From positions 20,028-84,027 of the forward strand of contig JAMOOP010000130.1 in NCBI GenBank assembly GCA_027065385.1: a DNA stretch of 64,000 bases, in the 5' to 3' direction. Below the pieces are notes generated by a model. That model was not told the origin of the DNA, ran no database searches, and worked only from the letters and a program-made list of their open reading frames with translations. The stretch is from Campylobacteraceae bacterium. Lineage in GTDB: Bacteria > Campylobacterota > Campylobacteria > Campylobacterales > Sulfurovaceae. Made by a program: the position numbers and the translations under genes. Of the stretch, positions 26,450-34,996 are shown one piece after another. Positions within the stretch are counted from its first letter, which is position 1, and each line of letters opens with the position of its first letter.

Positions 26450-27106
26450 ATGAAAATTTTTAAAAAATTAATACTACCAATAGTAATGGTAGTAGCAAGT
26501 GTAGTAAATTTAGCTCTTATTATCTCTTTATACATATATATTCAAGCTGTAACGCATGAAAATATAAATGAGTGTACCAACTCAACAATAAATGATTTTA
26601 ATGTTAAAATATGCACATATAGAGCCAATAATAGAGAGGTAGATATAACAACTTATGATTTTAATCAAAAAAGAGTAATTATTTTAAGTGCAAATAACTC
26701 TTATGATAGTAATCAAACCAAGTTTATAACTAAAGTATTAAAAGAGAGTATAGGAGAACCTAAAAAAGTAAAAGCAATTAAAATAGTTGCACACTCAAAT
26801 ATTGCTGAAAATAGTGACTCTCTAGCTAAAAAAAGAGCTTTAAAACTAAAAAATATTATTAGTAAAATAGGTTGTAGTAGAAATACTATCTCAACTAAAT
26901 ATAATAAAGAGCCATTTTTAAATGAGATAGATATGAAACTAAATGGAACTCTACTTAGAGTTTTAGAGCTACATTCAGATGTAGTAGAGTTAAAAAATGA
27001 GCTAAATATCTCAAAAGGAAGAAAAATAAAAAAAGAGCTACTTGATAAATATAGAGATAGATTAGAGCCTTATAGTAGTAGTGTTATTTTGGTCTCTTTT
27101 AAATAG
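26450..27106 (+). CDS. Membrane-anchored OmpA-like protein, possible extra subunit
   Basis: A 218-residue protein with one N-terminal membrane helix (about 9-33) and a periplasmic part. Residues 100-145 contain AIKIVAHSNIAEN and SLAKKRALKLKNIISKIG, which resemble the OmpA-type strand (xVxGHTDxxG) and the following helix (LSxxRAxxVxxxL), although the key peptidoglycan-binding residues are not all kept. GGAAAA lies upstream of the ATG, 8 bases after the NuoH-like stop. I do not know it as a standard subunit of Mbh, Mbx or complex I. Its 3' end overlaps the annotated start of the methyltransferase fusion by 26 bases, right at an insertion junction. Confidence 0.7.
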   Translation: MKIFKKLILPIVMVVASVVNLALIISLYIYIQAVTHENINECTNSTINDFNVKICTYRANNREVDITTYDFNQKRVIILSANNSYDSNQTKFITKVLKESIGEPKKVKAIKIVAHSNIAENSDSLAKKRALKLKNIISKIGCSRNTISTKYNKEPFLNEIDMKLNGTLLRVLELHSDVVELKNELNISKGRKIKKELLDKYRDRLEPYSSSVILVSFK

Positions 27107-28922
27107 TAAAGGATTTATAATTAGTAGATTAAATACTCAAAAAGAATATACCGTTATAGAACTCTTTGCAGGTGCAGGTGGTTTAGCCTTAGGATTGGAA
27201 CAAGCAGGATTTAGTACTAAAATAGCTGTAGAGTTAAATAGATGGGCAATCGAAACACTAAAAGCTAATCGCCCACATTGGAATATTGTTCAAGAGGATA
27301 TTACTAAGATTTCAGAAATTGGAATTAAATCCTATCTCAGAGATAATCAGGAGATAGATTTATTATCAGGTGGGTATCCTTGTCAATCTTTTAGTTATGC
27401 AGGTAAAAAACTCGGATTAGAAGATACTAGAGGTACACTATTTTCCGATTTTGCTAAAATCCTAAAAGAGATTAAGCCTAAAATGTTTTTAGCTGAAAAT
27501 GTAAAAGGTTTAGTAACTCATGATAAGGGTAGAACTTTACAAGTTATGATTGATGTCTTTAAAGAGGTTGGATATTTTGTTCAATACAAAGTTCTTAATT
27601 CAGTAGATTATGGAGTAGCTCAAAAGAGACAAAGAGTTTTAATTATTGGAACAAGAGAGGATATTAGAGAAAAGATTGGTGAAGATTATACTTTTCCTAA
27701 ACCATATAAAAAGAAATTAGTTCTAAAAGATGTCTTAAAAGATGTTCCTCCATCTCCTTGTGCAACCTATAATGAAAAGAAAAAAGAGGTATTAAAATAT
27801 GTAAAAGCTGGTGGTTGTTGGAGAGATTTACCTGATGAGGTAGCGAGAGAGTATATGATGAGTACTTACTTTATGGGAGGGGGTAGAACTGGAATTGCAA
27901 GAAGATTATCTTGGGACGAAGCAGGACTTACAGTTTTATGTACCCCATCACAAAAACAGACTGAAAGATGTCACCCTGATGAATTAAGACCTTTTAGTGT
28001 ACGAGAAAATGCTAGAATTCAATCTTTTCCTGATAGTTGGGAGTTTAAAGGCTCAATGGCAGAGCAGTATAAACAGGTAGGAAATGCTGTACCTGTTAAT
28101 ATGGCTAAAGAGGTTGGATTATCTATTATAGAATATCTAAGCAAACTAGAGGAAAAAAGTATGAAAAGATATAATCTTAGTTTTATAGATGATAAAGATT
28201 TATTTAACCATGTTAAAGAGACTATAGAAAAATATAGATTTAAAATAACTCTAAAAGAGTTTAATAAAAATTTAATAGACCCTATAAAATTAACCTTTGA
28301 TTCTAAAGTGTATGGAAAAAGTATAGAAGAGATTATTGAAGCAGAGTCAATAAGACAGATGGATAAATCAAATAGCAATAATATTGGATATTTCCAACAA
28401 AATATCTTTAAATATATATATCATAAAGATACAAAACAGACAAATTGGAGTGTTCCTAAAAAAGGTTTTGATATTATAAATGAGGTTGATAAAATCTATG
28501 TAGAAATGAAAAATAAACACAATACTATGAACTCCTCATCTTCTCAAAAAACCTTTATGAGAATGCAGAGTAAAATTTTAAATACCCCAAATGCTGAATG
28601 TATGTTAGTAGAGGTCATAGCTAAAAATAGTCAAAATATACCATGGCAAATCTCTTTAGATGGAGAGAGTATAACTAATAAACAGATTAGAAGAGTATCA
28701 ATAGATAAATTTTATGAGTTAGTTACAGGAGAGAAAGAGGGATTTAAACAGTTAGTAGAGACTCTACCAAAAGTAATGAATGATGTTTTAGAAGAAATAA
28801 AACAAAATGGTATTGAAAATAGTGTATTTAGTGAATTAAAAAATATAGATAGTAATATCTTAAAAAGTTTGTATCTCTTGTCTTTTAAGAAGTATGAAGG
28901 GTTTGAGAAATTTGATATATAA
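27081..28922 (+). CDS. Cytosine-C5 methyltransferase fused to Eco47II-like endonuclease
   Basis: A 613-residue single-chain restriction-modification protein. Residues 1-360 are a DNA C5 methyltransferase with all motifs in order: I ELFAGAGGLALGLEQAGF, IV GGYPCQSFSYAG (catalytic Cys), VI ENVKGL, VIII QKRQRVLIIG, IX RIQSFPDSW, X QVGNAVPVNMAKEV. Residues 361-613 resemble the Eco47II endonuclease family (IDPIKLTFDSKVYGK; GFDIINEVDKIYVEMKNKHN, with the Asp...Glu-x-Lys nuclease pattern). Eco47II recognises GGNCC; the same site here is inferred. The in-frame ATG at 28161 with AGAGGA upstream suggests the two were once separate genes. The only canonical start is the GTG at 27081, which overlaps the preceding gene and has no clear ribosome site. 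It interrupts the respiratory operon. Confidence 0.88.
   Translation: MLFWSLLNSKGFIISRLNTQKEYTVIELFAGAGGLALGLEQAGFSTKIAVELNRWAIETLKANRPHWNIVQEDITKISEIGIKSYLRDNQEIDLLSGGYPCQSFSYAGKKLGLEDTRGTLFSDFAKILKEIKPKMFLAENVKGLVTHDKGRTLQVMIDVFKEVGYFVQYKVLNSVDYGVAQKRQRVLIIGTREDIREKIGEDYTFPKPYKKKLVLKDVLKDVPPSPCATYNEKKKEVLKYVKAGGCWRDLPDEVAREYMMSTYFMGGGRTGIARRLSWDEAGLTVLCTPSQKQTERCHPDELRPFSVRENARIQSFPDSWEFKGSMAEQYKQVGNAVPVNMAKEVGLSIIEYLSKLEEKSMKRYNLSFIDDKDLFNHVKETIEKYRFKITLKEFNKNLIDPIKLTFDSKVYGKSIEEIIEAESIRQMDKSNSNNIGYFQQNIFKYIYHKDTKQTNWSVPKKGFDIINEVDKIYVEMKNKHNTMNSSSSQKTFMRMQSKILNTPNAECMLVEVIAKNSQNIPWQISLDGESITNKQIRRVSIDKFYELVTGEKEGFKQLVETLPKVMNDVLEEIKQNGIENSVFSELKNIDSNILKSLYLLSFKKYEGFEKFDI
28148..28163 (+). 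promoter_or_regulatory. Internal ribosome site and ATG at the restriction-enzyme half
   Basis: AGAGGA (28148-28153), 7 bases of spacer and ATG (28161-28163) lie in frame inside the fusion gene, exactly where the endonuclease family begins (MKRYNLSF). The endonuclease could be made alone from here as well as being part of the fusion. Confidence 0.6.
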
Positions 28923-28930
28923 TATCTAAA
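28921..28930 (+). repeat. Short direct repeat, copy 1 (before nuoB-like gene)
   Basis: AATATCTAAA, preceded by T, lies between the fusion gene's stop and the ribosome site of the NuoB-like gene. Copy 2 (29557-29566) shares 11 bases with it. Copy 3 near 34974 shares ATCTAAATAA with it. Confidence 0.6.
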
Positions 28931-28946
28931 TAATAAGGAAGATAAA

Positions 28947-29558
28947 ATGCAAGAAGGATTTATAGACTATCAAAAAGTCTTAGAAAATGAGGAACATGCA
29001 ATAAAAAGTACCCAAAGTGCAATACAAAAAGCTATAGATTGGTTTCGCTCTAAGAGTATGTTTGTTTTAGCTTATGGAACAGGTTGTGGGGCTATTGAGA
29101 TGCCACCAACCTTTACAAGTCGATATGATATTGAGAGGATTGGAGTAGTAGGAGTTGCAACCCCTAGACAAGCTGATGTTTTAATAGTTTCAGGATATTG
29201 CTCTTATAAGACTCTCAAAAGAGTTATACGAAGTTATGAGCAGATGAGTGAACCAAAATATGTTATAGCTTTGGGGAGTTGTACTATTAATGGTGGTATG
29301 TATTGGGACAGTTATAATACTATTAAGAGATTAGAAGATTATATACCTGTAGATATATTTGTTAATGGGTGTATGCCTAGACCTGAAGCTCTGATTGAGG
29401 GGTTTGTTAAACTTCAAGATAATATTAAAAATAGTAAAAAAGAGGCTGGATTTATTAAATATAGAGAAAATAATGAGTTTTATAAAGAAAACCAAAAAAA
29501 GATATTTGGGGATAATATAGAACCTACTTATGAGGCTAATTTTGCAGGAATGAATTAA
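28947..29558 (+). CDS. NuoB-like iron-sulfur subunit with one ligand missing
   Basis: The small peripheral subunit (203 residues) that in complex I holds cluster N2 and in hydrogenases the proximal 4Fe-4S cluster. Ligand positions: YGTGCGAIEM has Cys-47 where NuoB has a Cys-Cys pair, the second Cys being Gly-48; GSCTINGGMYW gives Cys-112; NGCMPRPEAL gives Cys-142. A further Cys-85 lies in SGYCSYKT. So three of four standard ligands remain. GGAAGAT precedes the ATG. The gene is stranded between two defence insertions, but its reading frame is intact. Confidence 0.9.
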   Translation: MQEGFIDYQKVLENEEHAIKSTQSAIQKAIDWFRSKSMFVLAYGTGCGAIEMPPTFTSRYDIERIGVVGVATPRQADVLIVSGYCSYKTLKRVIRSYEQMSEPKYVIALGSCTINGGMYWDSYNTIKRLEDYIPVDIFVNGCMPRPEALIEGFVKLQDNIKNSKKEAGFIKYRENNEFYKENQKKIFGDNIEPTYEANFAGMN

Positions 29559-29566
29559 TATCTAAA
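29557..29566 (+). repeat. Short direct repeat, copy 2 (left junction of second insertion)
   Basis: AATATCTAAA overlaps the stop of the NuoB-like gene and ends 4 bases before the ATG of the GHKL-ATPase gene. It marks the left edge of the two-gene insertion. Confidence 0.6.
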
Positions 29567-29570
29567 ACAA

Positions 29571-32500
29571 ATGAAAAAAGAAATAGAATTAGAAATACAA
29601 AAACGGAAAGATATTTATAAATCATCTCCTGATGATATGATTTCTGCATATAATAGAGAACTTGAAACAGAAAAAGAGTACAACGGTAGACAACTTTTAG
29701 AACTTCTTCAAAATGCTGACGATGAAAATTCAGATGAAGTCTATATTGAGTTAAATACTAAAAATAGTCAGCTAATTATTGCTAATAGAGGTACACATTG
29801 TAAATCATTCAGCCTCGATGGTATTAAATCTTTAATGATTTCAAATTTAAGTTCAAAAGTTACAAAAAAATATATAGGGAATAAAGGATTAGGGTTTCGT
29901 TCTATTATAAATTGGAGCAATAAAGTTATTATTAATAGTAATAATCTTGATATTATTTTTTCTAAAGAGATAGTTAATGATATATTTGATGAACTTTTCA
30001 CCAAAGATGATGAAAATAAATTTATTGAAAAGAGAAATTTGCCACAAGGCACAAAACCTATTCCTTTTTTGGCTATGCCAAAAGTAGTTGAAAATATACA
30101 AAATAAATGGATAACAAAAATAACCATAGAGTATAAAGATAGTTTTTTAGATGATATAAAAGAACAGATAAATGACTTAAAAAATGAAATTTTACTTTTT
30201 TTAAATCACTTAGTAAAACTAACGCTTAATATTGATGGAGAAATTAGAGAAGTTATAAAAAAACAAGATAATGAATTTATTTATATAAATAATGAAAAAT
30301 GGACAATATATGAGGATGAAGCTAAACTTCCTAAGAGGTTATGGGAAAAAAAGAATGAAGAAGAATTTTATAATCTAAAACTTGCTCTTAAAGAGGATTA
30401 TGATATTCAAAATAATTTACTTTTTGCCTATTTTCCCACTCATATAAGTATGGATTTTCCTTTTATTATTCATGGTACATTTGATTTAAATAGTTCAAGA
30501 AATAGTATTAATAAAAGTGATAAAAATAGATATATCTTAGAAAAACTTGTATTGTTAATTACAAAAACAGCAAAAGAGTTAACCCAAAATGAAGTAAGTT
30601 ATAAAGCATTAGAATTTTTATTATATAAGGATGAACATCCAACTTTAGAGACATTAGGTTTTTATGAACAGTTAGATAATGCCATAGAAGAATTGGAAAT
30701 CTTTCCTTGTATAGATAATACTTATCGGAAAAGAGAAGATGTAGTTTATATTAGTAATGAATTTTCCAATTTTATAACAAAAGTAAATGCAGTTGACTTA
30801 TTTTCAAATCTTTTAATTTCGACAGAACAAAGCGTTATAGATGTATCTATATATGAACTAAATAATTCCATTTCTACTTCTACTGAGAAACTCAATCTCT
30901 TAAGTCAAAAAATTTCAAATATAGAGGATAGAGTCAATTTAATTTATATTTTTTATCATACATTTAAAAGAGAAAATAAATTGTTGTTTCTCATTGATGA
31001 AAAAAAAGAGTTTATTCCTATAGAAGATAAAGTTTATACTCCTAACTTAGGTGTGCATATTGAAATTCCTAGTTATGTAGATATTAGATTTATACATAAT
31101 GAACTTTATAAAAAATTACTTCAAAAATTTAATGCTACACCTCAACAATTAGTTGAGAAATTAAAGGAAATGACTAATATTGAAAGTTATAATGCAAAAT
31201 CTATTTTAAATAAAATTGTAGTAGCTACGAATAAAGAGTTAAAAAAAGACAATATAGATAAAATAAGAATTATTAAAGAGATGGTATTATCTTTATATTC
31301 TAACTATAAATCTCTTGATAGTAAAATTTTTATTGATGCTAAAGTGCAATTAATTGCAAAAAATAAGAGCATAGTTAAAGCAAATGATTTATACTTATCA
31401 AAAACCTATCCATCTGGAGAATTAACTGAAGAGTTATTTGGAGAAATATTTAAAGATAATCAATTTTTAATTGATATTAATTTTTGGGAATTTAAATATG
31501 AGAATAAAAATGATATTGAAAGCTTTTTTTTATGGTTAGGAGTTAATCAATATACTAAATATAGTATTTCTAATATAAATAAACAATGGGAATATAAAAA
31601 AAATATTTTTAAAAATACAAACTATACAAAAATATATGATGAAGAAATTATACAAATTGATAATATAGAGTTAATTTTGCATTATATATCTAAAGAAAAA
31701 TTATTAACTTGGATTTTATTGGATAGAAAACTTTTTAGTGAGATATTAGATAAAAAGATATATAAATATTTTTATAGAACATACCATTATTTAACAGATA
31801 CCATCTCTTATATTAGATTTCAATTATCGAAAGCTTTTAAAGACTATTTTATAACTACAGATGAAAAATTTTCTAAAATTATAAATGATAATCCAATTAA
31901 TTTTAATTATTATTTATTAAAAAAATATGCTTTATCACAAAGAGATATTGAAAGTTTAATTTTAAAGTTAGGTGCAGTTGAAGAGTTTAAAGAGTTATCA
32001 AAAGATAAAGTCATTGATATTTTAAAAAAATTATCTTTTACATCTCTAAATGGAGAATATACTCAAAGAGTATATCAGTTGGCATATAAAAATTTTTATG
32101 AACAATATTTTTATATTCATCTTGGAGAGATTAATTTATTTGCAAAAAAAGATGGTATTTCTAGTTATTTTAATCAAAATAAAGTTTATTATAGTGGCAA
32201 TACAAAAATACCCAAACAGATTATTAGAAGAAAAGCTATTTTTAATTTTCCAAAAGGATATGGTAGTAAAAAAGTTACAGATTTTTTTGCTATAAATGAT
32301 TTAAGTAAATTAGAACTTAAATTAATTAGTAAAATTCCTATATCTCATTTAACGGATAAATTCAATAAGCTTTTTAAAAGATTAATTCCATTTATTTTAG
32401 CTTATAGGATAAAAGATATTGAAAAAGATAAAACTGCATATAGTGAATTTAATAAATTAAAAAAAATATATTTAATTCTTTGTGAAGAGGTTCGATATGA

Positions 32501-33905
32501 TTTTGAAACTCAAGAGTATGAGTTAGAATATAGTGATTATTTAAAAGATGGAAATGAGTATCTTATTCATGTGAATAGAGATAGTACAATTGATGAGTTA
32601 AGAAATGATTTTGATTTTATTGATACTTTTTCAGATATTTTAGGTTTAGTTTTTGGACTTGAAGAGACAAAAATATTTAGAGATATTATTAAAAATAATA
32701 TCAATTATATTGAAAGAATGATTATTAATAATTTAGGAATAGAAGCATTACATAGAGCTAAATCTATAATGGGAATAGATAATGAAGAAGAATTATTTTG
32801 GAAAATAGTTTATAAATCTCTTAATAGAGAATATATAGATAAATCTAATAATTTATTAGACTTAATAAAAAATGATTTAGAGTTAAAAATAGATATAACA
32901 ACAATAAATTATCAAAATTTAAATGCCAAAAACAGTTTAAAAGTAATAAAAGAGCTATTTATAGAATTAGGATTAGAGGTTGAAAATTATAATAATCACG
33001 AACCATATTATCAACTTAATTTTTCAAAATATCATAATTATAATCTATTAAACTGTTTTCATGATAATCAAAAAAGATTTGAACAGCATCTTTATAAATA
33101 TTGCAAAAAGAACTCAAAAGAGAAAGATTTTTTATTTCTTTTAGATAAATATACTCATAATAGTGAATTTGTAAAAGACAATGTATTAAATATAGATTAT
33201 CAAAATATTGTTCAACAATTTATTAAAGAAAATTTTGAATTTAATATAGATAGTCCAATAGATGAGGTTATAGATTATCAATCAATATACGAAAAAAATA
33301 AATTAGAGATTGATTTTGAAAAGATTAAAGGGCAAAGAGAATATGATAGCCTTTTATATTTTGATAAGTTAGATGAAATTAAAAAATATATAAAAAGTTT
33401 AAAAAAAGAAGAACAGCCCAAGTCAAATAATTCTCCTAAGAAACCCCCTAAACCCATTATTGAAAATCCAAAAATAGAAAAGCCTTTTCTACCTAAAAGA
33501 AATGGAGGAAAAGGAGGTAAGGGTGGAACTTATAATCCTAATAGAGATAGAGCCAAAGAAGATAAAGGGAAAAATGCAGAAAAAAATGTTGTTCAAACGC
33601 TAAAAAAAGAGTTTGGAGAAAATAATGTTGATTGGGTAAATGATGATACTATTGGATATGATATTAAATATAAAAATAAACAAGATATATGGAAATATGT
33701 AGAGGTTAAAGTTTATTCAAATAGTAAATTCTTTTTGAGTAAAAATGAAAAGAGATTTGTAGAGAAAAATAAAGAAAATTATGAGATTTTTTTAGTAGCA
33801 GAAGAAGAGATTTATAGGCTAACAAATATAGATTTTTATGATAGAGATAAATTTATTTTAGAGGCTAATAGTTATGAAGTTTATTATAATATCAAAAAGA
33901 GATAA
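29571..33905 (+). CDS. GHKL ATPase with C-terminal NOV/DUF3883 nuclease-like domain
   Basis: A 1,444-residue protein. Residues about 20-200 form a sacsin/Hsp90-like GHKL ATP-binding domain: N box ELLQNADDEN, the NRG turn, and G box GNKGLGFRS. A very long middle part is helical with no motif I know. After a Pro- and Gly/Lys-rich linker (KPPKPI, GGKGGKGG) comes a C-terminal NOV/DUF3883 domain (about 1325-1444) with Glu-1337, GYDIKY (Asp-1364) and VEVKV (Glu-1378, Lys-1380), the pattern of a PD-(D/E)xK nuclease. Proteins of this build are found in defence islands; the activity here is inferred. The gene is visibly more AT-rich than the subunit genes on either side, suggesting transfer. No clear Shine-Dalgarno is seen. 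Confidence 0.8.
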   Translation: MKKEIELEIQKRKDIYKSSPDDMISAYNRELETEKEYNGRQLLELLQNADDENSDEVYIELNTKNSQLIIANRGTHCKSFSLDGIKSLMISNLSSKVTKKYIGNKGLGFRSIINWSNKVIINSNNLDIIFSKEIVNDIFDELFTKDDENKFIEKRNLPQGTKPIPFLAMPKVVENIQNKWITKITIEYKDSFLDDIKEQINDLKNEILLFLNHLVKLTLNIDGEIREVIKKQDNEFIYINNEKWTIYEDEAKLPKRLWEKKNEEEFYNLKLALKEDYDIQNNLLFAYFPTHISMDFPFIIHGTFDLNSSRNSINKSDKNRYILEKLVLLITKTAKELTQNEVSYKALEFLLYKDEHPTLETLGFYEQLDNAIEELEIFPCIDNTYRKREDVVYISNEFSNFITKVNAVDLFSNLLISTEQSVIDVSIYELNNSISTSTEKLNLLSQKISNIEDRVNLIYIFYHTFKRENKLLFLIDEKKEFIPIEDKVYTPNLGVHIEIPSYVDIRFIHNELYKKLLQKFNATPQQLVEKLKEMTNIESYNAKSILNKIVVATNKELKKDNIDKIRIIKEMVLSLYSNYKSLDSKIFIDAKVQLIAKNKSIVKANDLYLSKTYPSGELTEELFGEIFKDNQFLIDINFWEFKYENKNDIESFFLWLGVNQYTKYSISNINKQWEYKKNIFKNTNYTKIYDEEIIQIDNIELILHYISKEKLLTWILLDRKLFSEILDKKIYKYFYRTYHYLTDTISYIRFQLSKAFKDYFITTDEKFSKIINDNPINFNYYLLKKYALSQRDIESLILKLGAVEEFKELSKDKVIDILKKLSFTSLNGEYTQRVYQLAYKNFYEQYFYIHLGEINLFAKKDGISSYFNQNKVYYSGNTKIPKQIIRRKAIFNFPKGYGSKKVTDFFAINDLSKLELKLISKIPISHLTDKFNKLFKRLIPFILAYRIKDIEKDKTAYSEFNKLKKIYLILCEEVRYDFETQEYELEYSDYLKDGNEYLIHVNRDSTIDELRNDFDFIDTFSDILGLVFGLEETKIFRDIIKNNINYIERMIINNLGIEALHRAKSIMGIDNEEELFWKIVYKSLNREYIDKSNNLLDLIKNDLELKIDITTINYQNLNAKNSLKVIKELFIELGLEVENYNNHEPYYQLNFSKYHNYNLLNCFHDNQKRFEQHLYKYCKKNSKEKDFLFLLDKYTHNSEFVKDNVLNIDYQNIVQQFIKENFEFNIDSPIDEVIDYQSIYEKNKLEIDFEKIKGQREYDSLLYFDKLDEIKKYIKSLKKEEQPKSNNSPKKPPKPIIENPKIEKPFLPKRNGGKGGKGGTYNPNRDRAKEDKGKNAEKNVVQTLKKEFGENNVDWVNDDTIGYDIKYKNKQDIWKYVEVKVYSNSKFFLSKNEKRFVEKNKENYEIFLVAEEEIYRLTNIDFYDRDKFILEANSYEVYYNIKKR

Positions 33906-33907
33906 TT

Positions 33908-34996
33908 ATGCAATTAATAGATAAATTTGAAACCCTTATATTTCAAATAGAAGAGATTCATAATATATTGCAAAATAGAGCAATTAAAAGTGTTAGTAGA
34001 AATTTAACTATTCGTAATTGGCTTATTGGTTATTATATTATTGAGTATGAACAAAAAGGGGAAGATAGAGCTAAGTATGGTGATAGGGTTATAGATAATT
34101 TAGTAAAAAGATTAAAACATATAAAAGGAATGTCAAAAAGTAATCTTAAACTATTTAGACAATTCTATACCTCATATCCACAGATAATAGAGGTTATATC
34201 AAATGATTTTAAACAGATAAATCAAAAAAGCCTGACACTGTCTGACCAATTTATAATTCCTACAGAAAAACTTATAAATAGTTTCTCTTTTAGTCATTTT
34301 ATTGAACTCTTAAAAATTAACGAACCAACTAAACGCCTATTTTATGAGATTGAAGGAGTTAAAGGAAATTGGAGTGTGCGAGAATTAAGAAGACAGATAA
34401 ATTCGGCAACTTATGAAAGAATAGGATTATCTAAAGATAAAAAAGATATGATTAAAACTATTCAATCTAAAAGTGAAACTATATTACCTCAACAGATTAT
34501 TAAAGACCCATATATATTAGAATTTACAGGTTTAGAAGAGAAGATAAAATATAGTGAAAATGATTTAGAAGAGGCACTACTTAATCATTTTCAAGATTTT
34601 TTATTGGAACTTGGTAATGGTTTCTGTTTTGAGGCTAGACAAAAGAGAATTTCAATAGATAATGAGCATGATAGAGTTGATTTAGTATTTTATCATCGTA
34701 TTTTAAAATGTCATATTCTTATAGATTTAAAGATACGAGAGTTCTCTTATGCTGATATTGGGCAGATGAATTTTTATTTAAACTTTTACAAAAATGAGAT
34801 AATTCAGAAGACAGATAATCCACCTATTGGATTAATATTATGTGCCAATAAAAATAAAACTAAAGTTGAATATGCTACAGCAGGATTAGATAATCAACTT
34901 TTTGTATCAAAATATAAAATAAATTTACCATCAATTAAAAAAATAGAAACTTTTTTACATGATGAATTTATTAATCTAAATAAAGGATTGAAATGA
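33908..34996 (+). CDS. YhcG/DUF1016-family PD-(D/E)xK nuclease
   Basis: A 362-residue protein with the two YhcG halves. The N-terminal DUF1016 domain (about 15-170) has RNWLIGYYIIEYEQKGEDRAKYG, and WSVRELRRQINSATYERIG follows. The C-terminal nuclease domain (about 195-340) has FCFEARQKRI, the acidic RVDLVFYH and LIDLKI, which fit the PD-(D/E)xK active site, then IGQMNFYLNFY and PPIGLILCA. Such proteins often sit beside restriction systems, and their targets are not established. It begins 2 bases after the GHKL-ATPase stop, so the two are probably made together. Its stop overlaps the NuoC-like start (ATGA), and its last codons supply that gene's ribosome site. Confidence 0.88.
   Translation: MQLIDKFETLIFQIEEIHNILQNRAIKSVSRNLTIRNWLIGYYIIEYEQKGEDRAKYGDRVIDNLVKRLKHIKGMSKSNLKLFRQFYTSYPQIIEVISNDFKQINQKSLTLSDQFIIPTEKLINSFSFSHFIELLKINEPTKRLFYEIEGVKGNWSVRELRRQINSATYERIGLSKDKKDMIKTIQSKSETILPQQIIKDPYILEFTGLEEKIKYSENDLEEALLNHFQDFLLELGNGFCFEARQKRISIDNEHDRVDLVFYHRILKCHILIDLKIREFSYADIGQMNFYLNFYKNEIIQKTDNPPIGLILCANKNKTKVEYATAGLDNQLFVSKYKINLPSIKKIETFLHDEFINLNKGLK
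34974..34983 (+). repeat. Short direct repeat, copy 3 (right junction of second insertion)
   Basis: ATCTAAATAA, followed by AGGA, lies inside the last codons of the YhcG-like gene, just before the NuoC-like ATG. It shares ATCTAAA with copy 2 and 10 bases with copy 1. Joining copies 2 and 3 would remove both defence genes and leave the NuoB-like stop, a short spacer with AAAGGA and the NuoC-like start. Confidence 0.5.

Noticed and set aside
28161-28922. Separate restriction endonuclease gene
   Set aside because: The frame is continuous with the methyltransferase and has no stop between. I kept one fusion gene and recorded the internal start as a separate site.
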